From contig CAZCZL010000013.1 of the NCBI GenBank assembly GCA_964503315.1, positions 1 to 64,000 on the forward strand: a stretch of DNA of 64,000 nt, read 5' to 3'. Position 1 is the first letter of the stretch. Each line of letters opens with the position of its first letter. Below, piece by piece: positions 25,950-34,394 of this stretch. The notes beneath the pieces were generated by a model that did not search any database, was not told the origin of the DNA, and worked only from the letters and a program-made list of their open reading frames with translations. This DNA is from FEB-12 sp964503315. GTDB lineage: Bacteria > Zixibacteria > MSB-5A5 > GN15 > FEB-12. Made by a program: the position numbers and the translations under genes.

Positions 25950-26720
25950 CTACTTCGGGATCTTCCGTTCCGCCGGACCATCGTACTCAAATGGCATCGG
26001 TCCGAGCTTCCGCATCGGCTTCTCCCTGGTCAGCTCTTCATACGCGTGGGCCAGCAATCCGGGCGTGCGCGAGATGATGAAGAACCCCTTCCCCAGCCGC
26101 CAGTCAAATCCCATATCCGAGATGACCGCCGCGATAGCGCCATCGACATTGATGGGGAGTTGCTTGCCGGTCTTTTCGGCTAGCGCTTTCTCGAGCGCCT
26201 TGCAGATTTCGATATGCCGTCCACTGTAGCCGTGTGTCGCCGCTATTTCGAACAGCTTGCCGGTGCGGGGGTCGACATTGTGCAAACGGTGACCAAATCC
26301 TGGCATCCGCTTCTTGCTCTGATTCAACCAATCGACGATCTGTGACGCGAGTGTCGAAGGGTCGCCTTCCTTTTTCGCCCACTCCTGAAGGATCTTGGCG
26401 GACTGCTCGATCGCGCCGCCGTGGGTATCGCCTATCACCAGCACACCGCCAGCGATCGCCGCGTTGAGCGAGTTGCCACCGGAGAGAACGGTGCGTGTCC
26501 CGAGCACCGACGGCGGTGAGGCGCCGTGGTCGATCGATGAGACGAGGATCGCATTCATCAAAGCCGCCTCGGCTTTGGTCGGAAGTTCTCCTTTGAGGAT
26601 CAGGTAAACCGCTTCGGCGTATGACAGATTCGCCATGATATCGGCAATGTCGTAACCGCGTACCCGGATCCTGCCGGGACCAATATCAGTTATCGCCGTT
26701 TTCCATTCTGCGTCAGCCAT
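25950..26720 (-). CDS. ccl: citryl-CoA lyase (citrate synthase-like)
   Basis: A 256-residue protein, the short length of citryl-CoA lyases rather than the 370-430 of citrate synthases. The fold's active-site residues are all in place: GDTHGGA (H100), GFGHRLH (H144) and NVDGAIAAV (D193), with DHGASPPS earlier (H65). It cleaves citryl-CoA to acetyl-CoA and oxaloacetate in the two-step citrate cleavage of some reductive TCA cycles; the partner citryl-CoA synthetase is not in the window. Some relatives are annotated as plain citrate synthase-like proteins. AAGGA lies before the ATG. It is downstream of the minus-strand lipoprotein by 50 bp and transcribes away from the 2-oxoacid oxidoreductase operon. 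Confidence 0.8.
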   Translation of the reverse strand: MADAEWKTAITDIGPGRIRVRGYDIADIMANLSYAEAVYLILKGELPTKAEAALMNAILVSSIDHGASPPSVLGTRTVLSGGNSLNAAIAGGVLVIGDTHGGAIEQSAKILQEWAKKEGDPSTLASQIVDWLNQSKKRMPGFGHRLHNVDPRTGKLFEIAATHGYSGRHIEICKALEKALAEKTGKQLPINVDGAIAAVISDMGFDWRLGKGFFIISRTPGLLAHAYEELTREKPMRKLGPMPFEYDGPAERKIPK

Positions 26721-26770
26721 GTTCTGTGTCCTTCGGCAGACAGATTAACTGCCCGCACTTCGTTGCCCGG

Positions 26771-27625
26771 TTATTGTCCGGCCTTCACTTGGGTTGTGTC
26801 AACCGGCTCAGTGTTCAGCTGTACGAACTCGACCCATTCCTTCTGGAGAGAATCGATCGATATTCCCAGTGTCTGTTGCACCGCCTGATCAAAAGGAAGC
26901 GTCGAGCGATAGAGCGCTTCGATGCTCGTAATACCGCGTGTCGCCAGAATGAACGCCACCAGTGAGCCCGCTTCGGCCGTCTGGTACCGCTCGACGTCGC
27001 TGTTCATCAGAGTATCACTTTGAAGCCGTGCCAACGGAATGAAGAACGTATCGCGCAGATACTCCAGTGTGGTCTGGTGGTGGTTCTCCCCGGCGAAATC
27101 AAAGAGGGCGATCAGACCGTGATGCATGATCCGCTGACCAGACCATCCACCAAAATAGCTGTAGAAGAGTCGCTGCAGAAGCGACGGCCCTCGCGAGTAG
27201 TTCGGCCAATAGTGAACGGCGAGGCTGTCGCCAAACGGAAAGTCGCGGCCGGTCATCTCATACGCCTGCCCGGGACCTGTGTAGTACATGACCCTGACGG
27301 TGTCGGTCGGCACGGGTAATTGAGCGGTACCGCTGATCTTGGTGATGGCATTCTTGTAGTCTTTGGCCGCCTGCGGCATCTGGGCCTCGTGAATGTGGCC
27401 GGGCGGATAATAGACGATGACATTCTCAAATTCGGCCCGCTTCCATGCGGCGTACTTGGGGTCTTCCCATGGTGGGACCTTGGGTACCGATGGTATAGCC
27501 GAAGTCAGACTTGAATCTGTAGTCTGCGGCTCCGCTTCTGTCTTTTCGCTGGTACCACAGCCCGAGACCGTTAATGCGAGCAAGACCACTGCTGCCAGAA
27601 GAATACGCGAGATTTGGCTCTTCAT
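26771..27625 (-). CDS. lipoprotein with degenerate peptidase MA-like domain
   Basis: A 284-residue lipoprotein. The upstream longer frame (to 27808) is rejected because ATG 27625 starts MKSQISRILLAAVVLLALTVSGCG, a clean lipoprotein signal with lipobox VSGC. The C-terminal third reads AGSLVAFILATRG...ALYR...FDQAVQQTLGISIDSLQKEWVEFV, the usual ending of peptidase MA-family (gluzincin) proteins. However, no HExxH is present: the expected region reads FYSYFGGWSGQRIMHHGLIALFDF. So it is probably a non-catalytic binding protein, or a metal site of another kind. It is expected at the inner or outer membrane. Divergent from the NTPase gene at 27881. Confidence 0.72.
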   Translation of the reverse strand: MKSQISRILLAAVVLLALTVSGCGTSEKTEAEPQTTDSSLTSAIPSVPKVPPWEDPKYAAWKRAEFENVIVYYPPGHIHEAQMPQAAKDYKNAITKISGTAQLPVPTDTVRVMYYTGPGQAYEMTGRDFPFGDSLAVHYWPNYSRGPSLLQRLFYSYFGGWSGQRIMHHGLIALFDFAGENHHQTTLEYLRDTFFIPLARLQSDTLMNSDVERYQTAEAGSLVAFILATRGITSIEALYRSTLPFDQAVQQTLGISIDSLQKEWVEFVQLNTEPVDTTQVKAGQ

Positions 27626-27764
27626 AAATTCATACTTATCGGTGTGTTTAAAATAATACAATTTGCATCCTATTTGCCTGTAAGCCTCTATTGTGCAAGA
27701 ATATAATGAGTGAACGCCAAAGTTGTCAAATGGCAATTCATCGTTATTTTTTTCACAATTCGCC

Positions 27765-27795
27765 TTGACTTCACCGACCATTCTGGCGATATTTT
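27765..27795 (+). promoter_or_regulatory. possible promoter of the 2-oxoacid oxidoreductase operon
   Basis: TTGACT (27765-27770) and TATTTT (27790-27795) with a 19-base spacer, 85 bp upstream of the first gene, in the AT-rich divergent spacer. The spacing is longer than ideal. Confidence 0.35.
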
Positions 27796-27880
27796 TAAGA
27801 GTGGACAATTAAGACTAATTTTCTTTCGAATGGCTCTAACTGATTAGACCGGACGACGATAGAGGCAAGAAAACTGGACT

Positions 27881-28630
27881 ATGGCGCACGAAGATCGGAC
27901 ACCTCTCTTTCCTGTTTTTCGCCAGAAGACGATCATCATCGTCGGCGGCTATGGGAGTGGCAAGTCCGAGGTCTCGGTCAACCTCGCCAAACAGCTCGCC
28001 CAAAACAGCACCGAACCTGTCTCTATTGCCGATCTGGATATTGTCAACCCATACTTTCGTTCGCGCGAAGCCGCGCAGCAACTCGAGAGATTCGGCGTCA
28101 AATCGCTTGTACCGGCCGGACCGCATGTCCACGCGGATCTGCCGATCATCATTCCGGATATTCGCACCGCGATTGAAAATCGTGTGGGGTGGCTCATTCT
28201 TGATGTCGGCGGCGATGATATCGGCGCACGGGTACTCAGTTCTCTTGCCGACGCGATTCTGCCGGGAAGCTACGACATGCTCCTCGTGCACAATGCGCGA
28301 CGTCCATTTACCTCCGATGTTGACGGCACGCTCCGCCTGATGGGCGAGATCGAATCATCGTCGCGCCTCCGTTTTACCGGTCTTATATCAAATACTCATC
28401 TCATGCAGGATACCACTGCGGAGATTGTGCTGGAAGGTCTTTCGCTGGCTCGCCGGGTAAGCCAGCGAAGCACGCTTCCAGTGGCATTTGTCAGCGCGGT
28501 GTCGCCGATCGCTTCACAACTCGACCCGGCAGCATGCAATGTTCCGATACTGGTGCTTGACCGCGCGCTGGTCAAACCCTGGGAGCATATCGGCCATACC
28601 TGGACAGACAAACGATTGAGGATACGTTGA
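27881..28630 (+). CDS. P-loop ATPase/GTPase (MinD/CobQ-like), leading the 2-oxoacid oxidoreductase operon
   Basis: A 249-residue cytosolic nucleotide-binding protein. The Walker A motif is GGYGSGKSE (about residues 22-30), with the ADLDIVNPYF loop and GWLILDVGGDD as the Walker-B strand, a layout of MinD/ParA/CobQ-type P-loop proteins although the deviant KGGxxK lysine is absent. Its stop TGA overlaps the ATG of the ferredoxin gene (TGATG), so translation is coupled. Its role with an oxoacid oxidoreductase is not established; maturation, Fe-S delivery or regulation are possible. Start ATG 27881 was taken because it begins a compact domain. Confidence 0.75.
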   Translation: MAHEDRTPLFPVFRQKTIIIVGGYGSGKSEVSVNLAKQLAQNSTEPVSIADLDIVNPYFRSREAAQQLERFGVKSLVPAGPHVHADLPIIIPDIRTAIENRVGWLILDVGGDDIGARVLSSLADAILPGSYDMLLVHNARRPFTSDVDGTLRLMGEIESSSRLRFTGLISNTHLMQDTTAEIVLEGLSLARRVSQRSTLPVAFVSAVSPIASQLDPAACNVPILVLDRALVKPWEHIGHTWTDKRLRIR

Positions 28631-28863
28631 TGCCTGGTGTAATAATCGACAAAAACCACTGCAAGGGGTGCGAGCTGTGCGTAAAAGCCTGCCCGCAGAA
28701 GATCCTCTCCATGTCGAAAGAGATCACCCTGCGTGGTTATTTTTATGCGCAGATGCATGATCCTTCGCGCTGTATCGGCTGCAAGATCTGCGCCATAACC
28801 TGCCCCGATGCCGCCATCTCGGTGAATCATCACGGGCAAATGTACATCCTGTACGACTATTGA
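28630..28863 (+). CDS. korD: 4Fe-4S ferredoxin-like delta subunit of 2-oxoacid oxidoreductase
   Basis: A 77-residue protein with two complete CxxCxxCxxxC motifs (CKGCELCVKACP and CIGCKICAITCP), so it can bind two [4Fe-4S] clusters and pass electrons between the catalytic subunits and ferredoxin. The start is ATG 28630, overlapping the preceding TGA, rather than the in-frame TTG three bases earlier. It lies 12 bases before the alpha-subunit gene. Length and motif spacing match delta subunits (KorD/PorD-type). Confidence 0.88.
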   Translation: MPGVIIDKNHCKGCELCVKACPQKILSMSKEITLRGYFYAQMHDPSRCIGCKICAITCPDAAISVNHHGQMYILYDY

Positions 28864-28875
28864 GAGTGGTGAACG

Positions 28876-29961
28876 ATGGCCAAGATATTGATGAAAGGGA
28901 ATGAGGCGATCGCGGAGGCGGCGGTCCGTGCCGGCGCGCTCTACTATTTCGCCTATCCCATCACTCCACAAAACGAAGTCGGTGAGTACCTCTCCAAACG
29001 CCTCCCCCAAGTCGGCGGGGTATTCCTCCAGGCGGAGTCCGAGGTTGCGGTTGGCAATATGCTCTTCGGCGCGGCTTCGACCGGTAAGCGGGTCTTCACG
29101 ACTTCATCCAGCCCGGGCATTTCGCTGATGCAGGAATCGATCTCTTATATGGCGGGCGCGCAGCTGCCGGTGGTGTTACTAAATATCATGCGCGGCGGAC
29201 CCGGACTTGGCGGTATTCTTCCCGCGCAATCGGACTACTTCCAGGCGACCAAAGGCGGCGGACATGGCGACTATCGCCTGCTCGTTCTCGCTCCTTCCAC
29301 CATTCAGGAAGCGGTCGACCTGACCATGCAGGCATTCCATCTCGCCGACAAATACCGCAACCCGGTGATGATCATCGGCGACGGAATGATCGGCCAGATG
29401 ATGGAGCCGGTTGAGTTCCCGGAGACATTCACCGAAGAACCGCTGCCCGAAAAGACCTGGGCCGCGACCGGCGCGCAGGGACGACGTCCGCTCGTCGTCA
29501 AGTCGCTTTTCCTCGATCCTATCGCTCTCGAGAAGAACAACATCGTCCTGCACGAGAAATACGAGATCATGAAGCGGGATGAGGTTCGCTACGAATGCTA
29601 CAAGACCTCACCGAAAAACAAGATATTGCTGGTCGCGTACGGGACAATGGCTCGAATCTGCCAGACGGTCATTGATGAACTGGAGCCGCAGGGGATATCG
29701 ATCGGCCTCTTCCGCCCCATCACCTGCTTCCCCTTCCCTGAGAAGCAGCTTTATGACGAGGCAACCAAACCGAATATCGAGACGGTGTTGACCGTTGAGA
29801 TGAGTATGGGACAGATGGTGGAGGATGTTGAACGCGTGGTTGCCAGACAGAAACCGGTGAAATTCTTCGGCCGGACCGGCGGAATTGTCCCATCGCCTGA
29901 AGAAGTGATCGACCAGATAAAGCAATTGCTGGCCGCGGCGCCGGCGAAAGCGAAGGCATGA
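28876..29961 (+). CDS. vorB: 2-oxoacid:ferredoxin oxidoreductase alpha subunit (VorB/KorA type)
   Basis: A 361-residue subunit without an N-terminal gamma fusion. Recognisable blocks: KGNEAIAEAAVRAG, YFAYPITPQNEVGEYL, the FLQAESEVAVGNMLFGAASTGKR region with the glutamate of the TPP site, TSSSPGISLMQESISYMAGAQLPVVL, RGGPGLGGI, and C-terminal LLVAYGTMARICQTVIDEL. It forms the pyrimidine half of the thiamine-diphosphate site with the beta subunit. Sequence alone does not settle the substrate; the VorB-like label suggests branched-chain 2-oxoacids, the KorA-like alternative is 2-oxoglutarate. Oxygen-sensitive and cytosolic. Confidence 0.88.
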   Translation: MAKILMKGNEAIAEAAVRAGALYYFAYPITPQNEVGEYLSKRLPQVGGVFLQAESEVAVGNMLFGAASTGKRVFTTSSSPGISLMQESISYMAGAQLPVVLLNIMRGGPGLGGILPAQSDYFQATKGGGHGDYRLLVLAPSTIQEAVDLTMQAFHLADKYRNPVMIIGDGMIGQMMEPVEFPETFTEEPLPEKTWAATGAQGRRPLVVKSLFLDPIALEKNNIVLHEKYEIMKRDEVRYECYKTSPKNKILLVAYGTMARICQTVIDELEPQGISIGLFRPITCFPFPEKQLYDEATKPNIETVLTVEMSMGQMVEDVERVVARQKPVKFFGRTGGIVPSPEEVIDQIKQLLAAAPAKAKA

Positions 29962-29965
29962 CCCT

Positions 29966-30721
29966 ATGCATACGCTAACTACGACATTTGCACGACCGGA
30001 CGCGCTCCAGGATGTAGTGACTCACTACTGCCCCGGATGTACGCACGGTGTGATCCATAGATTGGTGGCCGAGGTTCTCGACGAACTCGGCGTGCGCGAA
30101 CGAACGGTCGGAGTTGCTCCGGTCGGTTGCTCGGTACTCGCGTACAATTACTTCAATACCGATTTTCTTGAGTCACCCCATGGCCGCGCCCCCGCGCTGG
30201 CGACGGGGTTCAAGCGCATTCGACCGGACATGATCGTTTTCACCTATCAAGGCGACGGCGATCTGGCATCGATCGGTATGAGTGAGATCATTCATGCCGC
30301 GAACCGCGGTGAGAAGTTCACCACCATCTTCGTGAACAATGCAATCTATGGTATGACCGGCGGTCAAATGGCGCCGACCACACTTTCCGGCCAGGTTGCC
30401 ACGACCTGCCCGATGGGGCGCGATACGGCTAAGACCGGTATGCCGATCCGGATGTGCGAACTCCTCTCGGGATTGGTCACACCGGCCTACCTGGAGCGAG
30501 TGGCGGTCCATAATCCGCAACAGATCATTCGAACCAAGAAGGCGATTCGACGGGCTTTCCAGTACCAGATCGAGAACAAATGCTTCTCGCTGGTCGAGGT
30601 CCTCTCCACCTGTCCGACCAACTGGGGAAAAACTCCGGCTGAAGCGACCAATTGGGTGGAAGCGAATCTGAAGAGCTACTTCCCGCTCGGTGTCTACAAA
30701 ACTCCGGAGGGGACGAAATGA
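29966..30721 (+). CDS. korB: 2-oxoacid:ferredoxin oxidoreductase beta subunit (TPP-binding)
   Basis: A 251-residue subunit with HYCPGCTHGVIHRLV at the N-terminus (a Cys pair of the Fe-S cluster), the TPP signature starting GDGDLASIGMSEIIHAANRGEKF and ending VNNAIYGMTGGQMAPT, and a conserved TSQQ-less pattern common to the KorB/VorA group. It holds the diphosphate and Mg ion of TPP. It is four bases downstream of the alpha gene and overlaps the gamma gene by four bases (ATGA), so it is one transcript. Substrate as for the alpha subunit. Confidence 0.9.
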   Translation: MHTLTTTFARPDALQDVVTHYCPGCTHGVIHRLVAEVLDELGVRERTVGVAPVGCSVLAYNYFNTDFLESPHGRAPALATGFKRIRPDMIVFTYQGDGDLASIGMSEIIHAANRGEKFTTIFVNNAIYGMTGGQMAPTTLSGQVATTCPMGRDTAKTGMPIRMCELLSGLVTPAYLERVAVHNPQQIIRTKKAIRRAFQYQIENKCFSLVEVLSTCPTNWGKTPAEATNWVEANLKSYFPLGVYKTPEGTK

Positions 30722-31281
30722 AGCAATACGAAGTCACTATGGCCGGCTTCGGCGGTCAGGGCGTGATGGTTGCCGGTCAGCTACTCGCTTATAGCGGCAT
30801 CAAGGAAGGAAAAAACGTTGTCTGGCTACCGTCGTACGGGCCGGAGATGCGCGGCGGAACCGCCTATTGCACGGTGGTGATAAGCGATGTCCGTATCGGT
30901 TCGCCGATCATCAACAACCCGACCGCCTGCTGCGTGTTCAATCGCCCCTCATTTGACAAGTTCTCCCCTCGTGTGAAGCCGGGCGGACTGTTGATCGTTA
31001 ATTCGTCGCTGATCAATGTCAGCAGCGACCGAACAGATATCAAACAGATCCTCATCCCCGCAAACCAGATGGCGTTGCAGGGGGGCTCGGTCAAGTCAAC
31101 TAATGTCGCGGTGCTCGGCTGTTTTGTTGCCGCGACCGGTATTGTCGAGCACAAGACCGTGCTCAAAGTGCTGGAAGAAAAGCTTGGCTCCAAGAAAGAT
31201 CTTCTCGAGACCAATATGCAAGTATTCGAAGCCGGCTATCAGCTTGGATTGGCGGCCATCGCCGAAAGGAGCCATGCGTGA
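30718..31281 (+). CDS. korC: 2-oxoacid:ferredoxin oxidoreductase gamma subunit
   Basis: A 187-residue subunit; the start is ATG 30718, overlapping the beta-subunit stop as ATGA. An in-frame start further upstream (30652) lies inside the beta gene and is rejected. Motifs: MAGFGGQGVMVAGQLLA (CoA-binding region of the gamma family), SYGPEMRGGTAYCTVVIS, and the KSTNVAVLGCFVAATGI helix. It contacts CoA and completes the alpha-beta-gamma-delta set. The next gene overlaps it by GTGA. Confidence 0.9.
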   Translation: MKQYEVTMAGFGGQGVMVAGQLLAYSGIKEGKNVVWLPSYGPEMRGGTAYCTVVISDVRIGSPIINNPTACCVFNRPSFDKFSPRVKPGGLLIVNSSLINVSSDRTDIKQILIPANQMALQGGSVKSTNVAVLGCFVAATGIVEHKTVLKVLEEKLGSKKDLLETNMQVFEAGYQLGLAAIAERSHA

Positions 31282-31748
31282 GCACTCCCTCGGTCAGCCA
31301 TGATTTCTCCAAACTTCCGGAACTGATCGCGCGCCATCCGCAAGAGCCGGGCTCTATCATCATGATCCTGCAGGAGATCCAGAAGGAATATCATTATCTT
31401 CCCTGCGAGGCGCTGAAAGCAACCGCGACAGCGCTGGATGTTCCGCTCTCCAAAGTCTTTTCGGTCGCCACCTTTTATAACGCCTTTTCGCTGGTGCCGA
31501 AAGGAAAGCGCATTGTCCGCATCTGCACCGGTACTGCCTGCCACATACGCGGCGCGGCGCTGATTCAAGATCAGATAGAAAATCACCTCGGCATCAAGGC
31601 CGGGCAGACTACCTCGGACATGGAGTTCTCCATTGAAGTTGTCGCCTGCGTAGGCGCATGCGCCATGGCTCCGGTGGTGATCGTGAACGAGAAATATCAC
31701 GGCGGCGTGAAAGTCAACACCGCCAAAAAACTCCTGAAGGAAGGTTGA
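31278..31748 (+). CDS. nuoE: NuoE-like thioredoxin-fold [2Fe-2S] subunit
   Basis: A 156-residue protein starting with GTG that overlaps the preceding stop by four bases. It has the helical N-terminus of NuoE/HoxE proteins (IIMILQEIQKEYHYLP, SKVFSVATFYNAFSL) followed by the Fe-S domain with CTGTACHIRGA and CVGACAMAPVV, giving the four cysteines (C-x4-C and C-x3-C) of a [2Fe-2S] cluster. It would pass electrons between NuoF-like FMN protein and other partners. In bifurcating hydrogenases the equivalent subunit is HydC. Confidence 0.9.
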   Translation: MSTPSVSHDFSKLPELIARHPQEPGSIIMILQEIQKEYHYLPCEALKATATALDVPLSKVFSVATFYNAFSLVPKGKRIVRICTGTACHIRGAALIQDQIENHLGIKAGQTTSDMEFSIEVVACVGACAMAPVVIVNEKYHGGVKVNTAKKLLKEG

Positions 31749-31749
31749 T

Positions 31750-33609
31750 ATGTGTATCATCGCCAGTCCTCAGGAACTGAAGAAACGCCACGTTGAACTT
31801 GCCGCCCAGCAGGAGCGGATCCCCCAGAAGGTGATCGTCTGCTGCGGCACCGGCTGTCTCGCCAATGGCGCAAAGGCGATCGTGGATGCCTTCCACGCTC
31901 ATCTGGCCGAGAAAAATATCAAGGATTTCACGGTCGAGGCGGTCAAGGAAACCGGCTGTCACGGCTTCTGCGAACAGGGCCCGCTCGTGGTGATCGAACC
32001 GCAGGGGACGTTCTACACGCATGTTAAGCCGAAAGATGTGGCGAATATCGTCGACAAAACTATCGTGGCCGGCGAAATACTCTCCCCGCTCCTCTACAAG
32101 GATCCGGTGACGGAACATCGTATCGAGAAGTACCACGATGTCAATTTCTTCGCGCATCAGTCGAGAATCGCCCTGCGCAATCTCGGCAAGATAGCCGCAA
32201 ACGACATCCGCGAATATATCGCGGTCGAAGGCTACCAGGCGCTCGCGAAAGTGCTGACCACGATGACCCCGGATGACGTAATCAAGGAGATCACCAAATC
32301 CGGTTTGCGCGGTCGTGGCGGCGGCGGCTTCCCCGCCGGCAAAAAATGGCGGACCTGCCGCGATGTTAAGTCTGATGTCCACTACGTCATCTGTAATGGT
32401 GACGAGGGCGACCCCGGTGCTTTCATGGATCGCTCCATCATGGAAGGCGACCCGCATTCCGTGCTGGAAGGGATGATGATCTGCGCCTACGCTATCGGCG
32501 CCAAACAAGGGTATATCTACGTCCGCGAGGAGTATCCGCTGGCGGTCGTTCATCTGCAAAAAGCGATCGATGACTGCGAGGCGAACGGCATTCTCGGTGA
32601 CAATATTCTGGGGACCGACTTCTCATTCAGGATCCGGATCAATCGCGGCGCGGGAGCGTTTGTCTGCGGCGAATCCTCCGCCCTGATGCGCTCTGTTGCC
32701 GGCGAGGTCGGCGAACCACGCGCGAAATATATCCGTTCGGTCGTCAAAGGTCTGCATGACCAGCCGACCGTGCTCAATAATGTTGAGACATTTGCCAATG
32801 TCCCGATCATTATGCTCAAGGGCGCTGACTGGTACACTTCTATCGGCTGCAAAAACAACAGCGGCACCAAGGCATTTTCGCTGGTCGGCAAGGTTCGCAA
32901 TACCGGTTTGATCGAGGTAGCGATGGGGACTACGCTACGCACGATCATTTACGAAATTGGCGGTGGTATTCTGGAAAACCGTCCATTTAAGGCGGTCCAG
33001 ACCGGCGGCCCATCGGGCGGATGCCTGCCGGAATCGATGCTGGATCTTCCCGTCGATTTCGACTCGCTGACCCAGGCCGGCTCGATGATGGGTTCGGGCG
33101 GGATGATCGTGATGGATGACAAGACCTGCATGGTCGATGTCGCCCGATACTTCCTCTCGTTCCTGGTCTCTGAATCGTGCGGCAAATGTGTACCCTGCCG
33201 CGAGGGACTGTATCAACTTCACGAGCTGACTCTTAAGATATGCAATGGTGAAGGAACCGAGGCGGACCTTGACAGGATGGAGAAGCTTTCAGATTCCATC
33301 ATTGTCGGCTCTCTCTGTGGACTCGGCAAGTCGGGCCCCAATCCGTTCCTGTCGACCATCAAATATTTCCGTGATGAGTATCTCGCCCATATCCGGGAGA
33401 AACGCTGCCCGGCCGGGGTCTGCAAATCGCTCATCACCTACACCGTGCTCGAGGACAAGTGCACCGGCTGCGTCGCCTGTATCACCGCCTGTGCCTATAA
33501 CGCCATCACCGGCGAAAAGAAAAAACCGCACTTCATCCACCAGGATAAATGTGAGAAGTGTGGCGCCTGCGTGGCGGTCTGCAAGTACGACGCGATCGAG
33601 GTCAAATGA
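31750..33609 (+). CDS. nuoF: NuoF/HydB-like FMN-NADH dehydrogenase subunit with extra Fe-S domains
   Basis: A 619-residue fusion. Residues about 15-115 form an extra thioredoxin-like [2Fe-2S] domain (CCGTGCLANGAK, TGCHGFCEQGP). The NuoF core follows (GRGGGGFPAGKKWRTCRD for FMN, NGDEGDPGAFMDR, GAFVCGESSALMRS), then SCGKCVPCREG for the N3 [4Fe-4S] cluster. The C-terminus adds two ferredoxin-like clusters (CTGCVACITACAYN and CEKCGACVAVCKYD). This exact layout is that of HydB of electron-bifurcating [FeFe] hydrogenases, NADP-reducing HndC-type and relatives. It likely oxidises or reduces NAD(P). It is one base after nuoE and overlaps the next gene. Confidence 0.9.
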   Translation: MCIIASPQELKKRHVELAAQQERIPQKVIVCCGTGCLANGAKAIVDAFHAHLAEKNIKDFTVEAVKETGCHGFCEQGPLVVIEPQGTFYTHVKPKDVANIVDKTIVAGEILSPLLYKDPVTEHRIEKYHDVNFFAHQSRIALRNLGKIAANDIREYIAVEGYQALAKVLTTMTPDDVIKEITKSGLRGRGGGGFPAGKKWRTCRDVKSDVHYVICNGDEGDPGAFMDRSIMEGDPHSVLEGMMICAYAIGAKQGYIYVREEYPLAVVHLQKAIDDCEANGILGDNILGTDFSFRIRINRGAGAFVCGESSALMRSVAGEVGEPRAKYIRSVVKGLHDQPTVLNNVETFANVPIIMLKGADWYTSIGCKNNSGTKAFSLVGKVRNTGLIEVAMGTTLRTIIYEIGGGILENRPFKAVQTGGPSGGCLPESMLDLPVDFDSLTQAGSMMGSGGMIVMDDKTCMVDVARYFLSFLVSESCGKCVPCREGLYQLHELTLKICNGEGTEADLDRMEKLSDSIIVGSLCGLGKSGPNPFLSTIKYFRDEYLAHIREKRCPAGVCKSLITYTVLEDKCTGCVACITACAYNAITGEKKKPHFIHQDKCEKCGACVAVCKYDAIEVK

Positions 33610-34394
33610 CTATGAAAACTGTGACGATAACCGTCAACGGCAAGCTGGTCCGCGCGACCGAAGGAGAGTACCTGCTCAAGGTGCTCCGTCGGGAAGGGAT
33701 CGATGTCCCTTCGCTCTGCCAGCATGACGCTGTCGAACCATACGGCGGCTGCCGCGTCTGCATGGTGGAGATCACCAAAGCGGACTGGAATGGCTGGTCA
33801 GATATGGTGACATCCTGCCTCTACCCCGTCGCCGAGGGTTTGATCGTACAGACCCACTCGACGCGTGTGATAGAGCTTCGCAAAACGATCATCGACCTGA
33901 TGTTAGCCCGTAATCCGCAAACACCCCTGATCCAACAGCTCGCAGCGGATTACGGCATAAACTCGACCAGCTTCCAGCCGGTCCCGGAGCCAAATGACTG
34001 CATCCTCTGCAGCATCTGCACCCGCATCTGCGATACGATGGGGTTCCATGCCATTTCGACCGTGAATCGAGGCCATGGCAAAGAGATCGCCCCGCCCCTT
34101 GGCGAAGCCCCTGACGCCTGTGTCGGGTGTCTCGCCTGCGCGCTCAACTGTCCGACCAACTACATCAAGTTCTCGGACACCGGCAAGACCCGGACGATCT
34201 GGAAAAAGCAGTTCGAGGTGGTCACCGACAAGCGGACCGGCGCGCCGACCATCACCCGTGAGTTCGCCGAATATTTGGTGAAACACCGGAATATCCCGGC
34301 TGACTATTTCGACCTGAATGACGAGTCGCATCGCAAGGAGACCGCCACCAATCTCGGTGGCATAGTCGCCTGGAGTCGGGAGGATGTGAAATGA
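33606..34394 (+). CDS. NuoG-like N-terminal Fe-S subunit, no catalytic domain
   Basis: A 262-residue protein that covers only the N-terminal electron-transfer part of NuoG or HydA. It has a [2Fe-2S] ferredoxin domain (SLCQHDAVEPYGGCRVCMVE), the segment RKTIIDLMLARNPQTPL leading to CILCSICTRICD, and GCLACALNCPTNYI for further [4Fe-4S] clusters. The H-cluster hydrogenase domain and the molybdopterin domain are both absent. ATG 33606 overlaps the preceding stop as ATGA; the in-frame ATG at 33612 is the alternative. It would link NuoE/F to the oxoacid oxidoreductase or to another ferredoxin-dependent enzyme. Confidence 0.85.
   Translation: MTMKTVTITVNGKLVRATEGEYLLKVLRREGIDVPSLCQHDAVEPYGGCRVCMVEITKADWNGWSDMVTSCLYPVAEGLIVQTHSTRVIELRKTIIDLMLARNPQTPLIQQLAADYGINSTSFQPVPEPNDCILCSICTRICDTMGFHAISTVNRGHGKEIAPPLGEAPDACVGCLACALNCPTNYIKFSDTGKTRTIWKKQFEVVTDKRTGAPTITREFAEYLVKHRNIPADYFDLNDESHRKETATNLGGIVAWSREDVK

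Noticed and set aside
27626..27808. 61-codon N-terminal extension of the lipoprotein at 26771-27625
   Set aside because: The extension lies in AT-rich promoter sequence and would bury the lipoprotein signal peptide.
31714..32559. 281-codon minus-strand reading frame
   Set aside because: Antisense to the NuoF-like gene; no motif, and the plus-strand gene is certain.
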